The notes under the pieces were generated by a model that searched no databases, was not told the origin of the DNA, and saw only the letters and a program-made list of their open reading frames with translations. Made by a program: the position numbers and the translations under genes. A stretch of 64,000 nt of DNA from an uncultured Oscillospiraceae bacterium (GTDB lineage Bacteria > Bacillota > Clostridia > Oscillospirales > Oscillospiraceae), in the NCBI GenBank assembly GCA_947581795.1, contig CANPVS010000009.1, positions 1-64,000 on the forward strand. Reading direction: 5' to 3'. The first letter of the stretch is position 1, and each line of letters starts with the position of its first letter. Of the stretch, positions 12,928-22,182 are shown piece by piece.

Positions 12928-13000
12928 TTCAATATTCCTCCTGTATTATAAGTCGTAAATTATTTTTATCCTGAAGTCCCTTCCGGGACGGGTATGCGCT

Positions 13001-13564
13001 TTAATTGGCTACCTGGACCTTGGCGAAGCGGATCACCTTGTCGCCCAGCATGAAGCCCTTTTCCAGCTCCAGGACGATCTCGCCCTCGCCGTACTTGTCA
13101 TCCTGGATGTGTAGCAGCGCGTCGTGGAGATTGGCGTCGAACTTCTTGCCCACGGTCTCGATCTCCTTTACTCCCAGTCCCTCCAGGATGGACCTGAGCT
13201 GATTGAAGATGCCCTCCACGCCCTTGCGGGTCTCCTCGTCCGTCTCGTGCTGGATGGCGCGGGCCAGGTTGTCGTACACCGGCAGGAACTTCTTCACCGT
13301 GTCCGCCCGGACGTCGGCGTAGATGCTCTCCCGCTCCTTGGCGCTGCGGCGGCGGTAGTTGTCATACTCCGCCAGCATACGAAGGTACTTGTCGTTGGTC
13401 TCGGCCAGGCTGGCCTTCAGCTTGTCGGTCTCGCTGGGCTCCGACTTGGTCTCTTCAGCAGGAGCTGCCGTCTCAGGGGCCTTTTCCGCGGCCTTTTCGG
13501 CCTCTTCCTTCTTCGGCTCCCCAGGCTTCTGGGCGTTATTCTTTTTCTCTTCCTTCTTGCTCAT
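13001..13564 (-). CDS. grpE: Nucleotide exchange factor GrpE
   Basis: 187 aa from the ATG at 13564 (GAAGGAAAG upstream); the GTG three codons earlier in the track overlaps that signal. It catalyses ADP release from DnaK. The first 55 residues are a low-complexity Lys/Glu/Ala stretch. Then comes the long coiled coil (DKLKASLAETNDKYLRMLAEYDNYRRR), and the C-terminal beta domain follows with GVKEIETVGKKFDANLHDA. It overlaps the 3' end of hrcA by 29 bp, so the two are likely co-translated. Confidence 0.96.
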   Translation of the reverse strand: MSKKEEKKNNAQKPGEPKKEEAEKAAEKAPETAAPAEETKSEPSETDKLKASLAETNDKYLRMLAEYDNYRRRSAKERESIYADVRADTVKKFLPVYDNLARAIQHETDEETRKGVEGIFNQLRSILEGLGVKEIETVGKKFDANLHDALLHIQDDKYGEGEIVLELEKGFMLGDKVIRFAKVQVAN

Positions 13565-14636
13565 AATGACCACTTTCCTTCAATACCAATTTGTTGTCCA
13601 GCCCCCTGGGGGCGTCCGTCCCCGCCAGCATCCGGCTCAGGCCGGCGGCGATGTAGCTCAGCTTGGCGGCCACGCCGGAGTAGTCCATTCTGGTGGGCCC
13701 CACCACGCCGATGTAGCCCCGCATACCGTCCCCGGCGTCGTAGGAGGCCATGACCACGCTGGAGTCTTTGAGCTCTTCCGCCATGTTCTCCGGCCCAATG
13801 GTCACCCGCACGCCGTCCGTGCCCATGCCCGCCGGGGGCAGGTCGTCCATCAGGTGGCTGCCGTCTGAGATGAAGCTCATAAGGGCGTGGGCCTTGTCAG
13901 GGTCCCGGAACTCCGGCTGGTCCAGGAGCCTGGACTGGCCGGCCACCCGCAAAGGCGCGGTCCGCGCCGCCGCCAGGCACTCCATGGTGAAGCTGGCCAC
14001 CACGGCCACCAGGCCGTAGGTGTCGCCGGCGGCCCGCTCCGTGGAGCGGATGATGGAGTCGGTGATCTCCCGGTCCGTCACGCCGGTGAAGTTGGCGTTG
14101 AAGAGGCTGGAGAGGGTGGTGATCTGCTCCTGGTGGACGGAGAAAGGCAGGTGGATCAGCTTGTTCTTCACCGTGTTGTCCGTCAGAAGGGCCACCACGA
14201 TAAAGGTGTTGGCGTCCACGTAGATGAAGTCGAAGCGCTTCACCGCCACCGGCGGCTTCATGGTCAGGGCGTAGGCCGGGTACTGGGTCATGGAGCTGGT
14301 CAGCTGGCCCACCTCCGCCATGAGCTTTTCGATCTGCTCGTCCTTTCGGGCCAGCTTCTCGTTGATGGCGGCGGTCTCCGCCTCGGAGAGCTTCTGCTTC
14401 TCCATGAGCTCGTTGACGTACAGCCGGTAGCCCGCCGGGGAGGGCACCCGCCCCGCGCTGGTGTGGGGCTGCTCCAGATAGCCCATGGCGGTCAGTTCGC
14501 TCATCTCGTTGCGGATAGTGGCGGAGGAGCAGCCGATGGTCTGGGCCAGCGCCTTGGACCCCACCGGCTCCGCCGTGGCGATGTAGCCCTCCACGACGGC
14601 GGTCAGTATCCTCTTTTTCCGCTCGCTCAGTTCCAT
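13536..14636 (-). CDS. hrcA: Heat-inducible transcription repressor HrcA
   Basis: 366 aa from the ATG at 14636, directly behind CCAGGAGGCGGAC. HrcA binds the CIRCE operator and represses this operon; GroEL modulates it in known cases. The winged-helix N-terminus (ELSERKKRILTAVVEGYIATAEPVGSKALA, then CSSATIRNEMSELTAMGYLEQPHTSAGRVPS) is typical. The GAF-like C-terminal domain follows. It is the first gene of hrcA-grpE-dnaK-dnaJ and has a CIRCE element 33 bp upstream, so it represses its own operon. Confidence 0.97.
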   Translation of the reverse strand: MELSERKKRILTAVVEGYIATAEPVGSKALAQTIGCSSATIRNEMSELTAMGYLEQPHTSAGRVPSPAGYRLYVNELMEKQKLSEAETAAINEKLARKDEQIEKLMAEVGQLTSSMTQYPAYALTMKPPVAVKRFDFIYVDANTFIVVALLTDNTVKNKLIHLPFSVHQEQITTLSSLFNANFTGVTDREITDSIIRSTERAAGDTYGLVAVVASFTMECLAAARTAPLRVAGQSRLLDQPEFRDPDKAHALMSFISDGSHLMDDLPPAGMGTDGVRVTIGPENMAEELKDSSVVMASYDAGDGMRGYIGVVGPTRMDYSGVAAKLSYIAAGLSRMLAGTDAPRGLDNKLVLKESGHYEQEGREKE

Positions 14637-14668
14637 GTCCGCCTCCTGGCATTCCCGGCTCTGTGCTG

Positions 14669-14695
14669 CTAGCACTCTTTCTATCCGAGTGCTAA
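14669..14695 (-). promoter_or_regulatory. CIRCE operator
   Basis: Minus strand reads TTAGCACTC-N9-GAGTGCTAG, one base off the CIRCE consensus. It begins inside the -10 region of the promoter below, so bound HrcA would block transcription of hrcA-grpE-dnaK-dnaJ. Confidence 0.95.
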
Positions 14696-14722
14696 TTTAC
14701 CACGTCTTTCAGTATATGTCAA
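14694..14722 (-). promoter_or_regulatory. Sigma-A promoter of the hrcA operon
   Basis: TTGACA (14717-14722), 17-bp spacer, TAAATT (14694-14699), all minus strand, overlapping CIRCE. Confidence 0.85.
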
Positions 14723-14790
14723 GGGCCCCTTCCTTATAATTTGTAATTTGTTCATATTCCGGGAGGGTAAAACAAAATGCCGCGCCGGAC

Positions 14791-14820
14791 TTGACATACA
14801 GTCCCTGCGCGGTCTATAAT
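14791..14820 (+). promoter_or_regulatory. Consensus sigma-A promoter for a small RNA
   Basis: TTGACA (14791-14796), 18-bp spacer, TATAAT (14815-14820). No ORF with a start signal follows before the terminator about 90 nt downstream. Confidence 0.75.
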
Positions 14821-14826
14821 AGGCAT

Positions 14827-14918
14827 ACAAAAAGGGCGCTGTGACAAGCGGTTAGCCCCTGCTAGTTAAAGTTCTTTTGGAGAACCGTCACCGGCCAGGG
14901 TGGCGGTTCGTCCTTTTT
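14827..14918 (+). ncRNA. Candidate ~92-nt small RNA, antisense to the 3' end of a tiny peptide gene
   Basis: Bounded by a consensus promoter and an intrinsic terminator (GAACCG.CACC / GGTG.CGGTTC then TCCTTTTT, 14882-14918). Its last ~30 nt are complementary to the end of the 27-residue ORF on the other strand. This convergent layout is the one used by type I antitoxin RNAs such as RatA. No family was recognised by sequence, and the start is predicted only. Confidence 0.55.
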
Positions 14919-14971
14919 ACGGTCAGCGTTATCGTATATCTTCCGATATGTAACGTCAACGTAATAGGCAT
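14888..14971 (-). CDS. 27-residue peptide, candidate type I toxin-like product
   Basis: Starts MPITLTLHIGRYTITL and ends with a basic tail (KRTNRHPGR). The Shine-Dalgarno GGGGGTG lies 6 nt upstream and is folded into a CCCC-GAAA-GGGG hairpin that would hide it. A promoter (TTGCGT-17-TATTCT) and a strong leader hairpin precede it. The peptide alternates hydrophobic and polar residues and is basic rather than a clear membrane helix, so it differs from classical Fst or TxpA toxins. It could also be a harmless leader peptide. Confidence 0.5.
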   Translation of the reverse strand: MPITLTLHIGRYTITLTVKRTNRHPGR

Positions 14972-15047
14972 ACGCCTCACCCCCTTTCGGGGAGTGTGAC
15001 TAACCGCCCGCCGTTGTTCAGCGCCCTGGTGCCGAAGCACCAGGGAC

Positions 15048-15076
15048 AGAATATCACACCATTCGGCAAAACGCAA
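15048..15076 (-). promoter_or_regulatory. Predicted promoter of the 27-residue peptide gene
   Basis: TTGCGT (15071-15076), 17-bp spacer, TATTCT (15048-15053). The -35 is weak. The resulting leader would contain the CCTGGTGC-TTCG-GCACCAGG hairpin (15023-15045 region) and the SD-hiding hairpin. Confidence 0.45.
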
Positions 15077-15078
15077 CT

Positions 15079-15100
15079 CCCCGGGACCGCCGTCCCGGGG
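15079..15100 (-). terminator. Hairpin after the 50-residue ORF
   Basis: Stem CTCCCCGGGAC/GTCCCGGGGAG with almost no loop, followed on the minus strand by TTGCGTTTTG. It separates the 50-residue ORF from the tiny peptide gene. Confidence 0.55.
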
Positions 15101-15105
15101 AGCAT

Positions 15106-15258
15106 TTATTCTTCTGACTTGATATACATTTCCTCCGCATCGCATTGCGCCTGTCGGAGAATGTCAGCGGCCGCATCCGGCGCATCCGACCCCAGCTCCT
15201 CCAGCGCGTCTGTGATGGCATTGAACAGCAGATGATACATCCTCTCGTAGTCTGTCAT
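15106..15258 (-). CDS. 50-residue protein divergent from an XRE regulator (DYxxMY type)
   Basis: Not in the ORF track. Begins MTDYERMYHLLFNAITDALE and is acidic and helical. GGAGGAGAATAGG precedes the ATG. A consensus promoter with an internal palindrome drives it. A second protein of similar size and layout (VDYQEMYYKMNRAMEKAIN) lies at 60.7-60.9 kb, also divergent from an XRE gene. Function unknown. A small regulator or partner of the XRE protein is a possible role. Confidence 0.6.
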   Translation of the reverse strand: MTDYERMYHLLFNAITDALEELGSDAPDAAADILRQAQCDAEEMYIKSEE

Positions 15259-15299
15259 CCTATTCTCCTCCGTACACCAAGTGTTGTATTCAAGGCATA

Positions 15300-15328
15300 A
15301 TAATACATCGTTTGATGTATTTTGTCAA
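15300..15328 (-). promoter_or_regulatory. Promoter with embedded operator palindrome
   Basis: Minus-strand TTGACA (15323-15328), 17-bp spacer, TATTAT (15300-15305). The palindrome AATACATC-N4-GATGTATT (15302-15321) fills the spacer and touches the -10. It is a likely binding site for the divergent XRE protein. Confidence 0.75.
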
Positions 15329-15385
15329 CATCATTCGTTGTAATGAGGCATAATAACGCCATCAATACAAGGGGAGGGATGGCGT

Positions 15386-15595
15386 CTGTATTACAGAAGG
15401 ATACGGGACTTGCGGGAAGACGCCGACCTGACCCAGGTGAAGCTGGCGGAAAAGCTGGGCATGCACAAGACCACCTACACCAACTATGAGCAGGGCAAGC
15501 GGGAGCCGCCCTTTTCTTTCATCATCCGGCTGGCTGATTTTTACGGCGTGAGCTGCGACTATATCGCCGAACGGGACCCCCGCAGAAAGAAATAG
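15386..15595 (+). CDS. XRE-family HTH regulator with a probable CTG start
   Basis: About 69 aa. The track begins at TTG 15410, but the conserved family start YYRRIRDLREDADLTQ extends eight codons upstream in frame. The codon there is CTG at 15386, with GGGGAGGG seven nt before it; no ATG/GTG/TTG exists in that frame. The HTH (LTQVKLAEKLGMHKTTYTNYEQGKREPP) covers most of the protein. It probably represses the divergent 50-residue gene and itself through the palindrome at 15302-15321. Confidence 0.75.
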   Translation: MYYRRIRDLREDADLTQVKLAEKLGMHKTTYTNYEQGKREPPFSFIIRLADFYGVSCDYIAERDPRRKK

Positions 15596-15604
15596 AAAAG
15601 TGGA

Positions 15605-16678
15605 TTGTCAAACTAAGTGCAACAGTAAGAGAGTTCAAGATCCCACAGATCAGCGGGAGAACGGAAGTTAAGAACCTTACGAGGCCTGGCGTTGAGAAGC
15701 GCCAGGTTTCGTTTTAGGGTGGCAGGACTAACGCGCGAGAGATTCTTTCCCTTGGGATAGAACTCCCGAAGAAGGCCGTTGGTGTTCTCATTCGTTCCCT
15801 TCTGCCATGCACAATATGGGTCCGCAAAGTAGACGTCACAGTGAAGGCGTTCCTCAATGTTGCTCCAATTGGCGAACTCCGAGCCTCTGTCACAGGTAAT
15901 GGTCTTGACCAGAGAAGAAGGGAACTGAGACAGCATGCCCACCAGCGCGTTCTCCATGGTCTCCGCCCGCCGGTCCGGTATCTTCATGGCGATGTAATAA
16001 CGGGTCTTTCTCTCTGCCAGTGTGGCGAAGCATGCCTTACTTTTGCCCAGACCGCTCACTACCGTGTCCGCTTCCCAGTGTCCTGCCTCGGCACGGCTGT
16101 ATATGCTCTTGTCCCGTTTTCGTATGGACTTGCCCTTGTTGTATTTTCCTCGCGTCTCCACCTTTCCATGGCTCTTTCCCTTCCGCCGCAGCACTTTCAG
16201 GTTCCCGTTCACCAGGTACTTCTCGTATATCCAGCGGTAGATGGTCCTCCAGCTGGGCATGGGCAGTTCACAGGGCGTACATGCGATTTGCTCCGGCGAC
16301 CATGTCGCCAGAAGCTTCTCGTTTATGTAGTCAAGGACCTCCTGCGAGTGGTACATCCCCCGGTGACAGTATGAGCGGCGCAGCAGATACTTCTTTTGGG
16401 CGGTATGAGGGTAGTACGTGGGAACGTCGTACATATGGGTACAGTTCCGCCGCAGTTCCCGGGACACGGTGCTCACATTTCGCCCTATGAGTCGGGCGAT
16501 CTCTCTGTAACTGAGCCCATCCACGTAATATTTTCGTATACAACTGCGCTCTTCTATGCTAAGATGTTGGTAGTTCATACATTTCTCCTCTGTAGCTTGT
16601 TGGTTTGGTCACTTCCATTCTACACGAGATTTGTATGAACTTCTTTATTTTTCCCTCCTGTTGCACTTGATACTATAA
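15605..16678. mobile_element. IS30-family insertion sequence
   Basis: One transposase gene flanked by short inverted ends sharing AAGTGCAACAG (15615-15625 and, inverted, 16658-16668). The outer boundaries are estimated because the flanking bases diverge. It lies between the XRE module and the rpoD terminator. Confidence 0.75.
15613..16578 (-). CDS. IS30-family transposase
   Basis: 321 aa DDE transposase. The N-terminal helix-turn-helix (YQHLSIEERSCIRKYYVDG, then YREIARLIGRNVSTVSRELRRN) recognises the element ends. The catalytic core shows the first Asp in HWEADTVVSG, the second in ITCDRGSEFANW and the Glu in GTNENTNGLLREF. Length and motif spacing are those of an intact IS30 enzyme. The stop codon lies inside the left inverted repeat. 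Appears functional; no frameshift was seen. Confidence 0.95.
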   Translation of the reverse strand: MNYQHLSIEERSCIRKYYVDGLSYREIARLIGRNVSTVSRELRRNCTHMYDVPTYYPHTAQKKYLLRRSYCHRGMYHSQEVLDYINEKLLATWSPEQIACTPCELPMPSWRTIYRWIYEKYLVNGNLKVLRRKGKSHGKVETRGKYNKGKSIRKRDKSIYSRAEAGHWEADTVVSGLGKSKACFATLAERKTRYYIAMKIPDRRAETMENALVGMLSQFPSSLVKTITCDRGSEFANWSNIEERLHCDVYFADPYCAWQKGTNENTNGLLREFYPKGKNLSRVSPATLKRNLALLNARPRKVLNFRSPADLWDLELSYCCT

Positions 16679-16695
16679 TTCACCAGAAAAGTAAA

Positions 16696-16724
16696 AACTC
16701 CTGAGACGCAATGTCTCAGGAGTT
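16696..16724 (-). terminator. Terminator of rpoD
   Basis: Perfect 12-bp stem AACTCCTGAGAC/GTCTCAGGAGTT with a 5-nt loop, followed by TTTAC on the minus strand, seven bases past the rpoD stop. Confidence 0.85.
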
Positions 16725-16730
16725 CTTGCA

Positions 16731-18086
<1,356 letters not shown>

Positions 18087-18088
18087 CC

Positions 18089-19831
18089 TTATGAACCATA
18101 CCCTTTCGTTTGTTTCAGCTTTTCCGCGTACCCCCGCAGGTCGTCGCCGGCGGTGGTCTTGTCTCTCTGGGCGCGTATTTTGTTTATGTAGTCCGCCATG
18201 GCCTTATCCGCGGCCGCGGCGGTGATCTCGTCCCGCTGCAATATGCCCGCCAGCAGGGCCGTCTCCTCCGGGGAGAACTGCTGCTCCAGGGACGCCATGG
18301 TCACGTGCTCGCCCTGACGGGCCCGGGCCGCCACGGCCTCGTAGAGCCCGCCCAGGGCCGGGGACGTGAAGTCCTCCTTTGTAAGCGGCAGGTCCCGGAA
18401 CTGCTCCGGGAATCGGCAAAGCAGGTTCAGCACACCCTCCTCCGCCACGGCGCTTGGTACGTCCGTGTACCGAAGGCTCCGCTCCGCGGGCTGGGCGGCG
18501 CGCAAAGGCGCGGCGGCCTCCCGCTCCCGCTTTTTCCGGGCCGCGGCGGCGTTCTGCCGCCGGACCTTCTCCACCTCCAGCAGGAAGGCGTCCTTGGACA
18601 CGTTGGCCTTTTCCGCCGCCCGCATGCCGTATATCTCCCGCTCCACGCTCCCGGGCAGGGAGGCGATGAGCCTGGCCGCGGCCCGCAGGTAGTTCAGCCG
18701 CCCATCGTCGGCAGTGAGGTCGAACTGGGCCGCCGTCTCCTCCAGGCGGTACTCCATCTGGTTGCCGCTGCGCTCGATGAGCTGGCGGAACTTGTCGGGG
18801 CCGTTGGCCTGAACGAACTCGTCCGGGTCCTTGGCCCCCGGTATCTTCACCACGTGGATCTTCAGGTCCAGGGGCTGGAGGATGCCGATGGCCCGCTGGG
18901 CGGCCTTCTGGCCGGCGGCGTCCGCGTCGTAGGCGATGACCACCTTCTGGGTGTAATTGGATATCAGCCGGGCCTGGTCCGCCGTGAGGGAGGTGCCCAG
19001 ACTGGCCACCGCGCTGTCGAACCCGGCCTGATGGAGGCTGACAACGTCTATATTTCCCTCCGCGAGAAGAATATATCCGCTTTTGGACTTTTTAGCCAGA
19101 TTCAGGGCGAATAGGCTCCGGCTCTTGCTGTAGACCAGGGTGTCGGGGCTGTTCAGGTACTTGGGCTCCCCGTCCCCCAAAATGCGCCCCGAAAAGCCTA
19201 TGACGCTGCCCCGCACGTCGATGACGGGAAACATGAGCCGATTGCGAAAATAGTCGTAAAGGCCGCCGCTCTTCCCCACCCGGCAAAGACCCGCGTCCAC
19301 CAGCTCCTGCCGGGTGAAGCCCTTGGCGGTCATGGCGTCGGTGAGGTTCTGCCAGCTGTCGGGGGCCAGCCCCAGGCCGAAGCGGATGACCGTCTTTTTG
19401 CTGATGCCCCGCTTCTGCACGTAGGCCTGTCCCGGCCCGCCGGCGGGGCCCATGAGCTGGGCGTGGAAATACCGCGCCGCCTCCCGGTTCAGGGCCAGCA
19501 TCCGCTCCCGCCGGTTCCGGCGGGGGTCCGGGGCGTCCTCGGGCACCTCCATACCCGCCCGCCTGGCGAGAAACCGCACCGCGTCCGGGTAGTCCAGGTT
19601 CTCGATCTCCATGATGAAGCCGATGACGCTGCCGCCCTTGCCGCAGCCGAAGCAGTGGTAGATCTGCTTTTCGCCGTTGACGGCGAAGGAGGGGGTCTTC
19701 TCCCCGTGAAAGGGGCACAGGCCGAACAGGTTCGCGCCGCTGCGCTTGGTGAGCGCCACGTAGGAGCTGACCACGTCCACGATGTCGCAGCGCTGGCGCA
19801 GTTCCTCGATGAATTCCTCGGAAAATGCCAT
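18089..19831 (-). CDS. dnaG: DNA primase DnaG
   Basis: 580 aa. Synthesises RNA primers for replication with the DnaB helicase. The N-terminal zinc-binding domain has [13 protein letters not shown] and HCFGCGKGG (about residues 40-65). The RNA polymerase core includes the TOPRIM segment [18 protein letters not shown] and [14 protein letters not shown]. The C-terminal helicase-interacting region (after about 430) is shorter than in E. coli, as in other Firmicutes. Lies between dgt and rpoD. Confidence 0.96.
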   Translation of the reverse strand: MAFSEEFIEELRQRCDIVDVVSSYVALTKRSGANLFGLCPFHGEKTPSFAVNGEKQIYHCFGCGKGGSVIGFIMEIENLDYPDAVRFLARRAGMEVPEDAPDPRRNRRERMLALNREAARYFHAQLMGPAGGPGQAYVQKRGISKKTVIRFGLGLAPDSWQNLTDAMTAKGFTRQELVDAGLCRVGKSGGLYDYFRNRLMFPVIDVRGSVIGFSGRILGDGEPKYLNSPDTLVYSKSRSLFALNLAKKSKSGYILLAEGNIDVVSLHQAGFDSAVASLGTSLTADQARLISNYTQKVVIAYDADAAGQKAAQRAIGILQPLDLKIHVVKIPGAKDPDEFVQANGPDKFRQLIERSGNQMEYRLEETAAQFDLTADDGRLNYLRAAARLIASLPGSVEREIYGMRAAEKANVSKDAFLLEVEKVRRQNAAAARKKREREAAAPLRAAQPAERSLRYTDVPSAVAEEGVLNLLCRFPEQFRDLPLTKEDFTSPALGGLYEAVAARARQGEHVTMASLEQQFSPEETALLAGILQRDEITAAAADKAMADYINKIRAQRDKTTAGDDLRGYAEKLKQTKGYGS

Positions 19832-19873
19832 GGACGGGTTCCCCCCTTCACTGGGCTCTTGGCCTGTTTATAC

Positions 19874-20884
19874 TTACTTCACCGACCAGCTGGCCGGGAT
19901 GAAGAGATTCTCAAAGGCGTAGATGGCAAAGCTGTCGGTCATGCCGGAGACGTAGTCCGTCACGGCCACGGCCACGCCCTCCCCGTCCGCGATGGCCCGG
20001 AACTCCGGGGGGAGCTTGTCCGGATGCTTGCCGTAATACTCCATGATGGGGGCCAGGATGCCCTTGACCTTGGACTCCTCCCCCTTGGCGGTGGGGTTGT
20101 GGTATACCGCCTGGTACATAAACTCCTCGAAGGCGGTGTAGACCTTCTCCATCTCGTCGGAAAACCGCACGACGCCCTCCCCGCTGGACCGAATCATATC
20201 CGTGACCATGGCGTTGATGCGCCGGGAGTTGCGGGTGCCGATCTTCGTTCGTATGAGAAGGGGCACGTCCGTGGCCTGGACGATGCCCGCCCGCTCCGCG
20301 TCGTCCAGATCGTGATTGAGGTAGGCGATGTGGTCGGCGAGGCGCACCACATCCGCCTCCAGGGTGTCCCTGGGCCTGCCGGTGGTGTGGTTCAAAATGC
20401 CCATGCGGGTCTCCTGACACAGGTTCAGGCCCTTGCCGTCCTTCTCCAGCTTGTCCACCACCCGAAGGCTCTGCTCATAGTGGTGGAAGCCCCCGGTGAT
20501 GTCCCGCAGGGCCCGCTCCCCGGCGTGGCCGAAGGGGGTATGGCCCAGGTCGTGGCCCAGGGCTATCGCCTCCGTCAGGTCCTCGTTCAGCGCCAGCGCC
20601 CGGGCGATAGTCCGGGCGATGCGGGCCACCTCCAAGGTGTGGGTCAGGCGGGTGCGGTAGTGGTCCCCCTCGGGCCGCAGGAACACCTGGGTCTTGTGGC
20701 GCAGGCGGCGGAAGGCCTTGGAGTGGGTCACCCGGTCCACATCCCGCTGGAAGCAGGTGCGCACCTCGTCCTCCGGCTCCGGCACGGGCCGGCCCTTGCT
20801 GTTTACCGACAGGGTCCCGTAGGGTCCGATGATGAGCTCTTCCTGCTGCTGACGTATCTGGCGAAAGGTGGGCGTATCCGACAT
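19874..20884 (-). CDS. dgt: Deoxyguanosinetriphosphate triphosphohydrolase-like protein
   Basis: 336 aa HD-domain dNTPase converting dGTP (and in this subfamily often other dNTPs) to the nucleoside and triphosphate. The metal ligands are in THTLEVARIARTIARALALN, ALGHDLGHTPFGHAGE and LADHIAYLNHDLDDA. The N-terminal TRLTHT arginine patch and a central insertion are typical of the short dGTPase-like group common upstream of dnaG in Clostridia. It may tune nucleotide pools. A terminator-like hairpin lies 25 bp upstream of the start. Confidence 0.92.
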   Translation of the reverse strand: MSDTPTFRQIRQQQEELIIGPYGTLSVNSKGRPVPEPEDEVRTCFQRDVDRVTHSKAFRRLRHKTQVFLRPEGDHYRTRLTHTLEVARIARTIARALALNEDLTEAIALGHDLGHTPFGHAGERALRDITGGFHHYEQSLRVVDKLEKDGKGLNLCQETRMGILNHTTGRPRDTLEADVVRLADHIAYLNHDLDDAERAGIVQATDVPLLIRTKIGTRNSRRINAMVTDMIRSSGEGVVRFSDEMEKVYTAFEEFMYQAVYHNPTAKGEESKVKGILAPIMEYYGKHPDKLPPEFRAIADGEGVAVAVTDYVSGMTDSFAIYAFENLFIPASWSVK

Positions 20885-20902
20885 ATTCGTTTACCCCATA
20901 TG

Positions 20903-20937
20903 TAAAAAAGGTATCGCAAAATCACTTTGCAATACCT
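20903..20937 (-). terminator. Terminator-like hairpin upstream of dgt
   Basis: Stem AGGTAT.GCAAA/TTTGC.ATACCT with a 5-nt loop, then TTTTTT on the minus strand, ending 20 bases before the dgt start. It either ends an upstream minus-strand transcript or acts as an attenuator of dgt-dnaG-rpoD. A possible -10 (TATAGA) lies just before it. Confidence 0.6.
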
Positions 20938-20988
20938 CTATACGCCGCATTTTTGTTTTTTCCCTTTTTTGTTTGAAAAAATTTTTTA

Positions 20989-21020
20989 TGACGTTTTCGG
21001 AATCAAACCTGACTTTTACG
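20989..21020. repeat. 32-bp direct repeat, left copy
   Basis: Begins TGACGTTTTCGG. Identical over 32 bp to 22580-22611. The two copies bracket a 1.6 kb segment between dgt and yigZ. Confidence 0.9.
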
Positions 21021-21040
21021 CGATGTCCGCCCCCGCCCGG

Positions 21041-21069
21041 TTGACAGACGGGGCGGCGAACTTTAAAGT
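21041..21069 (+). promoter_or_regulatory. Promoter of the 288-residue unknown gene
   Basis: TTGACA (21041-21046), 17-bp spacer, TAAAGT (21064-21069), about 30 bp before the ATG. Confidence 0.65.
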
Positions 21070-21100
21070 AGAATAAGCTCTATGGAAAGGCGGTGCTCTC

Positions 21101-21967
21101 ATGGCGGACTGGCATGAGAAACTAGATGGATTCGTGGCACAACACAGTGAGGACTATGCCCAAAAGCGGGTGGATTATCTGGGCGTCAATATCGGCGGAG
21201 AAGAACCGCTGTTCAAGATATACTACAAAAATGACTATACCAGCGCCCGCAGCGAGGGACGGCAATCTTCCCTCATTGACCTTCTGCGGGAGCGGGATAT
21301 GATAAACTTTCTCACCCTGGCGGAGGACACGGGCGGCTGTCGGCGGTACCGCTACGACATCGGCCTGAAAAACCGCACTGACGAGAATATGGAGGCCCTT
21401 TTTGCCTGGCTGAAGGAACACGTCGGCGTGTTCTCCCAGCGGGAGGACGAAATCAGAAAGCTGGCCGCTATGCGGGTATACAGTGAGGAGGAATTCCGTC
21501 TGGCCGCCATGCACTTTCTGGGCTTCATCGACCAGGCCGGCCAGGTCACCGCCCTGAAATGCCACTATCTCTGCTGGATGCAGAAGGACCTCTCCTCCCG
21601 GCGGGGCCATTTCCCTGACGACTTCTATCTGTCCTGTCTGGAGCAAAGCGGCATACCCGGCTTCCAGCGCCTCTGCCCCCTGGTCCGGGACGTGCTCGGC
21701 CGCTGCGGCGGGCACGTGTTCATGGCGGGGACGGACTACTGGCTCACCGGGGAGCGGAAAGATAAAATTTACATCACCGACCCGGTATTCCTCTATCAGG
21801 GTCTGGCGGAGGCGTTCGGGCAGGAACAGAACCCCCGGCTGCTCCGGCAGCTCGAAGAACTGATGCGCTGGGACGACGCCCGCCCTCGGTTTTACTGCGC
21901 GGGGCTGGCCCTGGCCCTGGACGACTGGGACCGGCTGACCATCAATTTCTATTACCGGGAGACATAA
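21101..21967 (+). CDS. Unknown 288-residue protein in the direct-repeat island
   Basis: Soluble, no signal peptide or membrane segment. Preceded by its own promoter and AAAGGCGG. I do not recognise the family. The chain alternates strands and helices: a YYKNDYTSARS strand then a helix, RRYRYDIGLKNR then a helix, an alpha-rich middle with LKCHYLCWMQKD, and a C-terminal FYCAGLALALDDWDRLTINF then YYRET. A repeated beta-beta-alpha pattern ending INFYY loosely recalls ABBA-fold peptide prenyltransferases. That is weak, but a RiPP-like precursor is encoded 200 bp away. It reads intact, while the precursor is broken. Confidence 0.5.
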   Translation: MADWHEKLDGFVAQHSEDYAQKRVDYLGVNIGGEEPLFKIYYKNDYTSARSEGRQSSLIDLLRERDMINFLTLAEDTGGCRRYRYDIGLKNRTDENMEALFAWLKEHVGVFSQREDEIRKLAAMRVYSEEEFRLAAMHFLGFIDQAGQVTALKCHYLCWMQKDLSSRRGHFPDDFYLSCLEQSGIPGFQRLCPLVRDVLGRCGGHVFMAGTDYWLTGERKDKIYITDPVFLYQGLAEAFGQEQNPRLLRQLEELMRWDDARPRFYCAGLALALDDWDRLTINFYYRET

Positions 21968-22002
21968 TGATGCTCTCCCAGTCGGGAGAGCTCTGCTTGG
22001 AA

Positions 22003-22115
22003 GGCCCCCTTGTGTAAAGGGGGCTGTCGCCGCCGCCAGGCGGTGACTGAGGGATTGTCGTTTTACAACCCCTCCGAGCGGCTATCGCCGCCCACCTCCC
22101 CTTACACAGGGGGGC
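22003..22115. repeat. Dispersed paired palindromic repeat, variant copy 2
   Basis: GGCCCCCTTGTGTAAAGGGGGCTGTC...GACTGAGGGATT, then AACCCCTCCGAG...CCCACCTCCCCTTACACAGGGGGGC. Same design as the other copies, but the loop of the outer palindrome is TGTGTAA in place of CTGACGA. A further 12-bp inverted repeat TATGACAAGGGG/CCCCTTGTCATA follows at 22122-22163. Confidence 0.7.
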
Positions 22116-22182
22116 ATATCATATGACAAGGGGCTGTCACGGGAGTGGCAACCCCTTGTCATAGTTTGGAGTTATTTCCCAG

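Noticed and set aside
15000-15060. CRISPR-like or tRNA-like hairpins near 15.0 kb
   Set aside because: No repeat-spacer pattern and no cloverleaf; the hairpins fit leader and terminator structures.
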